This document shows positions 59,830 through 64,000 of a stretch of DNA of 64,000 nt, in pieces; within the stretch, counting starts at the first letter, position 1; each line of letters begins with the position of its first letter. The notes beneath the pieces are model-generated. The model saw nothing but the letters and a program-made list of their open reading frames with translations, did not search any database and was not told the origin of the DNA. This stretch comes from Thermobispora bispora DSM 43833 (GTDB taxonomy: Bacteria; Actinomycetota; Actinomycetes; Streptosporangiales; Streptosporangiaceae): the NCBI RefSeq assembly GCF_000092645.1, contig NC_014165.1:2728001-2792000 (forward strand), in the 5' to 3' direction. A program made the position numbers and the translations under genes.

Positions 59830-60324
59830 ATGAGCGTCACCGACGAGCTCCTCGCCAACGCGGAACGGTACGCGGCCGCCTTCGACAAGGGCGACCTGCC
59901 GCTGCCCCCGGCCAAGGGCGTGGCCGTGGTGGCCTGCATGGACGCCCGGCTCAACCCGTACGGGATCCTCGGCCTGGCCGAAGGCGACGCCCACGTCATC
60001 CGCAACGCGGGCGGGGTGGTCACCGCGGACGTGCGGCGGAGCCTCGCGATCAGCCAGCGGCTGCTCGGCACGCGCGAGATCATCCTGATCCACCACACCG
60101 ACTGCGGCATGGTGACGTTCACCGACGACGACTTCAAGCGCCGGATCCAGGACGAGGTGGGGATCAAGCCGGACTGGGCCGCCGAGACCTTCACCGACCT
60201 CGACGAGGACGTGATCCAGTCGATCAACCGGATCAAGGCGGACCCGTTCATCCCGCACAAGGACGCGATCCGCGGCTTCGTGTACGACGTCGCCACCGGG
60301 AAGCTGCGCGAGGTCAAGGCCTGA
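59830..60324 (+). CDS. Beta-class carbonic anhydrase, copy 2
   Basis: 164 residues with the full beta-CA set: VACMDARLNPYGILGLAEGD (zinc Cys, Asp-Arg dyad), VIRNAGGVVTADVRRSLAIS, and LIHHTDCGMVTFTDDDFKRR (zinc His and Cys). Ends GFVYDVATGKLREVKA. It hydrates CO2 to bicarbonate in the cytosol, supplying carboxylases such as AccD. Its own gap of 640 bases upstream makes it independently transcribed from copy 1 and the SPFH genes. Confidence 0.92.
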   Translation: MSVTDELLANAERYAAAFDKGDLPLPPAKGVAVVACMDARLNPYGILGLAEGDAHVIRNAGGVVTADVRRSLAISQRLLGTREIILIHHTDCGMVTFTDDDFKRRIQDEVGIKPDWAAETFTDLDEDVIQSINRIKADPFIPHKDAIRGFVYDVATGKLREVKA

Positions 60325-60513
60325 GCGGCGCGCCCGCACCGGCCGGCGGGCGGGGCGAGACGACGGCGCCCACCCGGCCCGCGTGATCGCCCCGGCCCCC
60401 CTCCCCCACCGGCCCCGGGAAACCTCCCCCGCCGGCCACCCGGGGAATACAGTGCCGGCGCCGGCGCCTGCCGCATGGAATCGCGGGCCCGCCGGGAGCC
60501 GGCATGCCTCAAG

Positions 60514-60590
60514 GGTGAGCGGTGCGCCCGAGCGTGAGCGGCACGCCCCGGGGTGAGCGACATGCCCCGGGGTGAGAGGCGCGGCGCTCG
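60514..60590. repeat. 19-bp tandem repeat, four copies
   Basis: GTGAGCGGCACGCCCCGGG-type units begin at about 60515, 60534, 60553 and 60572. They lie in the gap (60325-60667) between convergent genes; no gene is seen there. Confidence 0.7.
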
Positions 60591-60667
60591 CGTCGGCGCG
60601 GTCCCGGCTCGGCCTCGCCGGGCCCGGCGATCTCCGGCAGGTGACGCGGCAGGAAGGGCCGCTCTGG

Positions 60668-62740
60668 TCAGGCGTCGATGTTCTCGCGGTCGATGGCGGC
60701 CGCGTTCTGGACGATGAACTCCCGGCGCGGCCCGACCTCGCTGCCCATGAGGAGGTTGAAGATGCGCTCCGCCTCCTCGGCGTCCTCGATCCTGACGCGG
60801 CGGAGGACGCGGTGGCGCGGGTCCATGGTCGTCTCGGCGAGCTGGTCGGCGTCCATCTCACCGAGGCCCTTGTACCGCTGCACCGGCTCCTTCCAGCGCT
60901 TGCCCCGCCGCTCCAGGTCGGCGAGCACCCGGTGCAGCTCCGCGTCGGAGTAGGTGTAGAGGTACTTGTCCTGCCCCTTTCCCGGATTGAGGATCTCGAT
61001 CCGGTGCAGCGGCGGCACCGCGGCGAACACCCGGCCGGCCTCGATCATCGGCCGCATGTAGCGGTGGAACAGGGTGAGCAGCAGGCAGCGGATGTGCGCG
61101 CCGTCGACGTCGGCGTCGGCCATCAGGATGATCTTGCCGTAGCGCGCCGCCGACAGGTCGAAGGTCCGGCCGGAGCCCGCCCCCACCACCTGGATGATCG
61201 CGGCGCACTCGGCGTTCTTCAGCATGTCGGAGACCGAGGCCTTCTGGACGTTGAGGATCTTGCCGCGGATCGGCAGCAGGGCCTGGAACTCCGAGTCCCG
61301 GGCGAGCTTCGCCGTACCGAGGGCCGAGTCCCCCTCGACGATGAACAGCTCGCTCCGCTCGACGTCGTCGCTGCGGCAGTCCACCAGCTTGGCGGGGAGC
61401 GCCGAGTTCTCCAGTGCGGACTTGCGCCGCTGGTTGTCCCGTTGCTCCCGGGCGGCGATGCGGGCCTTCGCCGCCGCCACGATCTTCTCCAGCACGGCGC
61501 GGAGCTGCTGCTTCTGGCCGCGCTTGGGGGTGGCGAAGAGGGCCTTGAGCTCGCGGGAGACCACGTGCGCGACGATCCGGCTCGCCGCGGCGGTGCCGAG
61601 GATCTCCTTGGTCTGCCCTTCGAACTGCGGCTCGGGCATCCGGACCGCGACCACGGCGGTGAGGCCCTCGAGCACGTCCTCCTTGATCACCGGCTCGTCG
61701 CCGTTCCGGAGCAGCCGGGTCTCCCGGAGCTGCTCGTTGACGGTGCGGACCAGCGCCCGCTCGAACCCGGCCACGTGCGTGCCGCCCTTGGGCGTGGCGA
61801 TCACGTTGACGAAGGAGCGGACGACCGTGTCGTAGCCCTTGCCCCAGCGGAGGGCGACGTCGACCTCGAGCTCCCGCTCGACCTCGGTGAGCACCATGTG
61901 GCCCTGCTCGTCGAGCACCGGGACCGTCTCGTGGAAGTGCCCGGTGCCCTGCAGCCGGAGCACGTCGCACACGGGCTCGTCCGGGGCGAGGAACTCGGTG
62001 AACTCGGCGATGCCGCCCTGGAAGGCGAAGGTCTCCTCGACCACCTCCTCGCCGCGGCCGTCCCGCAGCATGAGGGTGAGCCCGGGCACGAGGAACGCCG
62101 TCTGGCGGAGACGTACCCGGACCTCGTCGAGCGAGATCTCCGCGTCGGGCAGGAAGATCTTGCGGTCGGGCCACCAGCGGACCCGGGTGCCGGTCACGCC
62201 CGGCTCGGTCGGGCCGCCGTCGCGCAGCCCGGACTTCTTGCGGAACTTCGCGTTCGGGCCCTCGCCGTCGAAGATCCCGGGGACCCCGCGGCGGAAGCTG
62301 ATCTGGTGAACCCGGCCGTCGCGGTCCACCTCCACGTCGAGCCTGGAGGAGAGCGCGTTCACCACCGAGGCGCCGACCCCGTGCAGGCCGCCGGTGGCGC
62401 CGTACGAGCCGCCGCCGAACTTGCCGCCGGCGTGGAGCCTCGTGTAGACGAGCTCGACTCCGGGCAGGCCGGTCCTGGGCTCGATGTCCACCGGGATCCC
62501 GCGGCCGTTGTCCCGGACCTCGATGGAGCCGTCGGGGTACAGCTCGACCTCGATGCGCGTGCAGTAGCCGCTGAGGGCCTCGTCGACGGCGTTGTCGACG
62601 ATCTCCCACAGGCAGTGCATGAGACCGCGGCTGTCCGTGGAGCCGATGTACATCCCCGGCCGCTTGCGGACGGCCTCCAGGCCGTCGAGCACCGAGAGAT
62701 GACGGGCCGTGTACCCCGCCTCCGCGCGAACCGCCGTCAC
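60668..62740 (-). CDS. parE: DNA topoisomerase IV subunit B
   Basis: 690 residues. GHKL ATPase: RHLSVLDGLEAVRKRPGMYI GSTD (two parts), WEIVDNAVDEALSGYC, EVRDNGRGIPVD and GGKFGGGSYGATGGLHGVGA SVV (two parts). Transducer and TOPRIM: LFIVEGDSALGTAKLARDSE, KIILMADADVDGAHIRCLLL, and YKGLGEMDADQLAETTMDP. It provides ATP hydrolysis for the ParC-ParE decatenase. GTG 62740 has GGAGGAG just upstream and starts one turn before the conserved core; the open frame continues 38 residues further upstream but that part is not family-like. Confidence 0.94.
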   Translation of the reverse strand: MTAVRAEAGYTARHLSVLDGLEAVRKRPGMYIGSTDSRGLMHCLWEIVDNAVDEALSGYCTRIEVELYPDGSIEVRDNGRGIPVDIEPRTGLPGVELVYTRLHAGGKFGGGSYGATGGLHGVGASVVNALSSRLDVEVDRDGRVHQISFRRGVPGIFDGEGPNAKFRKKSGLRDGGPTEPGVTGTRVRWWPDRKIFLPDAEISLDEVRVRLRQTAFLVPGLTLMLRDGRGEEVVEETFAFQGGIAEFTEFLAPDEPVCDVLRLQGTGHFHETVPVLDEQGHMVLTEVERELEVDVALRWGKGYDTVVRSFVNVIATPKGGTHVAGFERALVRTVNEQLRETRLLRNGDEPVIKEDVLEGLTAVVAVRMPEPQFEGQTKEILGTAAASRIVAHVVSRELKALFATPKRGQKQQLRAVLEKIVAAAKARIAAREQRDNQRRKSALENSALPAKLVDCRSDDVERSELFIVEGDSALGTAKLARDSEFQALLPIRGKILNVQKASVSDMLKNAECAAIIQVVGAGSGRTFDLSAARYGKIILMADADVDGAHIRCLLLTLFHRYMRPMIEAGRVFAAVPPLHRIEILNPGKGQDKYLYTYSDAELHRVLADLERRGKRWKEPVQRYKGLGEMDADQLAETTMDPRHRVLRRVRIEDAEEAERIFNLLMGSEVGPRREFIVQNAAAIDRENIDA

Positions 62741-62985
62741 CCCGAGCTCCTCCAGATCAAATCGAACACGCGTACGCAGCTTAGCGTCACTGAAGTGGAC
62801 ACAGGTACCAGCGGCGAGAGCACCCTGGAACCCCCGGTCAGGGCTGTGATCCACATCACCTTCGCGGTCATTCCGCTCTGGGCGTACTCAGAGCATGGTT
62901 GGGAAGGTCTCCATGCGGTTAGATGTTGTCCCGAGTGACTACCGCCAACGTCCCCACTCCGGTGGGGCCATCCGAAAGGCGATAA

Positions 62986-63210
62986 GTGACTGGAACTCTT
63001 ACCCCCACCAAGCCGCTGACAGCTCTCGACCGGTGTGACCGGTGCGGCGCTCAGGCCTACCTCCGCGCCATTCTGCCCTCGGGTGGCGAGCTGTTGTTCT
63101 GCGCCCACCACGGGCGGCAGCACGCGGCCGCGCTGCGGGCGAGAGGCGCGGAGATCCGGGACGAGTCGGCTCGGCTCATCGAGTCGCCGTCCGTGAGCCG
63201 CGGGCGCTGA
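62986..63210 (+). CDS. Small zinc-ribbon protein (DUF7455 type)
   Basis: 74 residues. LTALDRCDRCGAQAYLRAIL and GGELLFCAHHGRQHAAALRA give a CxxC...CxxH zinc site. A tiny conserved actinobacterial protein found near parE and the principal sigma-factor gene in streptomycetes; function unknown. Start GTG after AAAGGCGATAA. Confidence 0.8.
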   Translation: MTGTLTPTKPLTALDRCDRCGAQAYLRAILPSGGELLFCAHHGRQHAAALRARGAEIRDESARLIESPSVSRGR

Positions 63211-63244
63211 CGCGAGCGCTCCCGGCCAGGTCGCGCACGGTCGG

Positions 63245-64000
63245 TTACCGCCGCCCCCTGGCGGTGGCTTCGGCCTCGGGCTTGACCCGGTAGTGATAGC
63301 GGCCGACCACGGTGAAGCCCTCGCGCTCGTAAAGCGCACGGGCCGCCCGGTTGGCCTCGGTCACCGCCAGGTACCCATAGACGGCCCCCTGCGTCCGGCC
63401 CCACGCGAGCAGCGTGCGGAGCACCGACGTGCCGAGGCCACGCCGTCGGGCATGCGGCGCGACGGCCATGCAATAGATCCCGAGCCACTTGTCCTGCGGC
63501 ACCGCCCTCCCGACGGCGCCCTCGGGCAGGTGGAGGTAACCGGCGCGCACACCGGTCAGGATGCGCTCGGCCCACGCCCGCGGCGGTATCCGGTCGTGGG
63601 CGCGATGCCCTATGCCCTCCGTCTGCCACCAGGTGCGCAGCCAGTCTTCGGACGGATCCGGCTCTACCCCGGCCGGCTCGGCAGCGGAGCGGACATCGGC
63701 GAGCCGGATCGCCATGATCAGCGTGGGGCCGGTCCGGCGATAGCCCCGGCGGGAGAGCTCGGCGTCGAGCCCTTCGGTCGCACCCGCGCCGATGGAGAAC
63801 ACACAGGGCAGCCCGACCCCGGCGTAGAACCGCTCCGCCTCGGCTATGGCGCGGTCCATATCCGGGACGTCGCCCAGCGGCAGGACGGAGTTGGCCCGTT
63901 TCGTCACCCCGCCCGCATACCGCAGCACCCAGCCGCCTGTCACCACGCGCCCGGGCGCAGGCCACGCCTCGTCCACTAGCCGATCGAATAACGATCTTTC
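63245..64000 (-). CDS. GNAT-family acetyltransferase, cut by the window edge
   Basis: At least 250 residues. GNAT features: GVTKRANSVLPLGDVPDMDR, PTLIMAIRLADV, LGIYCMAVAPHARRRGLGTS VLRTLL (two parts, acetyl-CoA loop RRRGLG) and TEANRAARALYEREGFTVVG RYHYR. A GTG lies at 63976, but the frame stays open to the end of the window and reads FDRLVDEAWPAPGRV, which fits the family upstream of that GTG. So the true start is probably outside the window. Two-lobed GNAT; substrate unknown. Confidence 0.85.
   Translation of the reverse strand, partial: ERSLFDRLVDEAWPAPGRVVTGGWVLRYAGGVTKRANSVLPLGDVPDMDRAIAEAERFYAGVGLPCVFSIGAGATEGLDAELSRRGYRRTGPTLIMAIRLADVRSAAEPAGVEPDPSEDWLRTWWQTEGIGHRAHDRIPPRAWAERILTGVRAGYLHLPEGAVGRAVPQDKWLGIYCMAVAPHARRRGLGTSVLRTLLAWGRTQGAVYGYLAVTEANRAARALYEREGFTVVGRYHYRVKPEAEATARGRR

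Noticed and set aside
60572-62938. 788-codon plus-strand open frame opposite parE
   Set aside because: Shadow of parE; the composition mirrors reverse-complemented parE codons.

Overview
The window looks like chromosomal DNA of a very GC-rich actinobacterium, most likely a Streptosporangiales-type organism. This rests on pervasive G/C third positions, frequent GTG starts, ATGA/GTGA overlaps and actinobacterial gene orders: AhpE / DUF3052 / aceE, a PucR-type FasR followed by fabD-fabH-acpP-fabF, and parC / parE with the alkaline-phosphatase-like, DUF5998 and GNAT-acyl-CoA-ligase genes. The species cannot be fixed from the sequence alone.

Layout. 1-4.3 kb: an AraC regulator with a VOC protein, a frameshifted flavin/PPOX-type gene and a short UvrA-like ABC ATPase. 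4.8-10.7 kb: a three-gene overlapping operon of a Cys-containing HTH regulator, an NnrS-like membrane protein and a 912-residue fusion of membrane domain, cupredoxin and NirK-type copper nitrite reductase, followed by a His-rich cation exporter. 10.7-18.9 kb: an island ending exactly at the 3' end of a tRNA-Val gene. It holds a 99-repeat type I-E CRISPR array with its leader, a two-repeat relic array, two decayed tyrosine-recombinase ends, a decayed methyltransferase-like fragment and three copies of a small element with inverted ends. No cas gene is present in the window.

19-25.4 kb: housekeeping genes (zinc-ribbon protein, AhpE, DUF3052, YjbQ, DUF1918, aceE) and a WYL regulator. 25.8-27.9 kb: a cassette of small membrane protein, glutathionylspermidine-synthase-like ATP-grasp enzyme and DUF350 protein. 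28-32 kb: envelope glycan genes (GT-C-like membrane protein, methyltransferase, GT2-GtrA fusion). 32-38.5 kb: fatty-acid synthesis, fasR-fabD-fabH-acpP-fabF-accD. 38.7-40.1 kb: a secreted protein and a DUF3145 protein.

40.2-44.7 kb: a tightly overlapped operon of an intracellular subtilase, an ECF-like sigma factor, a small beta-domain protein and a repeat-CHAT (caspase-like) protease. This is the best candidate for an undescribed system. 45-51 kb: LysE-type exporter (frameshifted), rhodanese, phosphodiesterase, DUF5998 and GNAT-acyl-CoA synthetase. 51.5-56.1 kb: PfkB kinase, GNAT, parC and a VOC protein under a 19-bp palindrome. 56.5-60.3 kb: a thioredoxin-like protein and two beta-carbonic anhydrases bracketing an SPFH protein. 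60.7-64 kb: parE, a small zinc-ribbon protein and a GNAT enzyme cut by the window edge.

Three genes carry probable single-base frameshifts, two of them in C runs, so sequencing or assembly error is a live explanation. Many intergenic gaps hold degenerate tandem repeats with 19-61 bp units.
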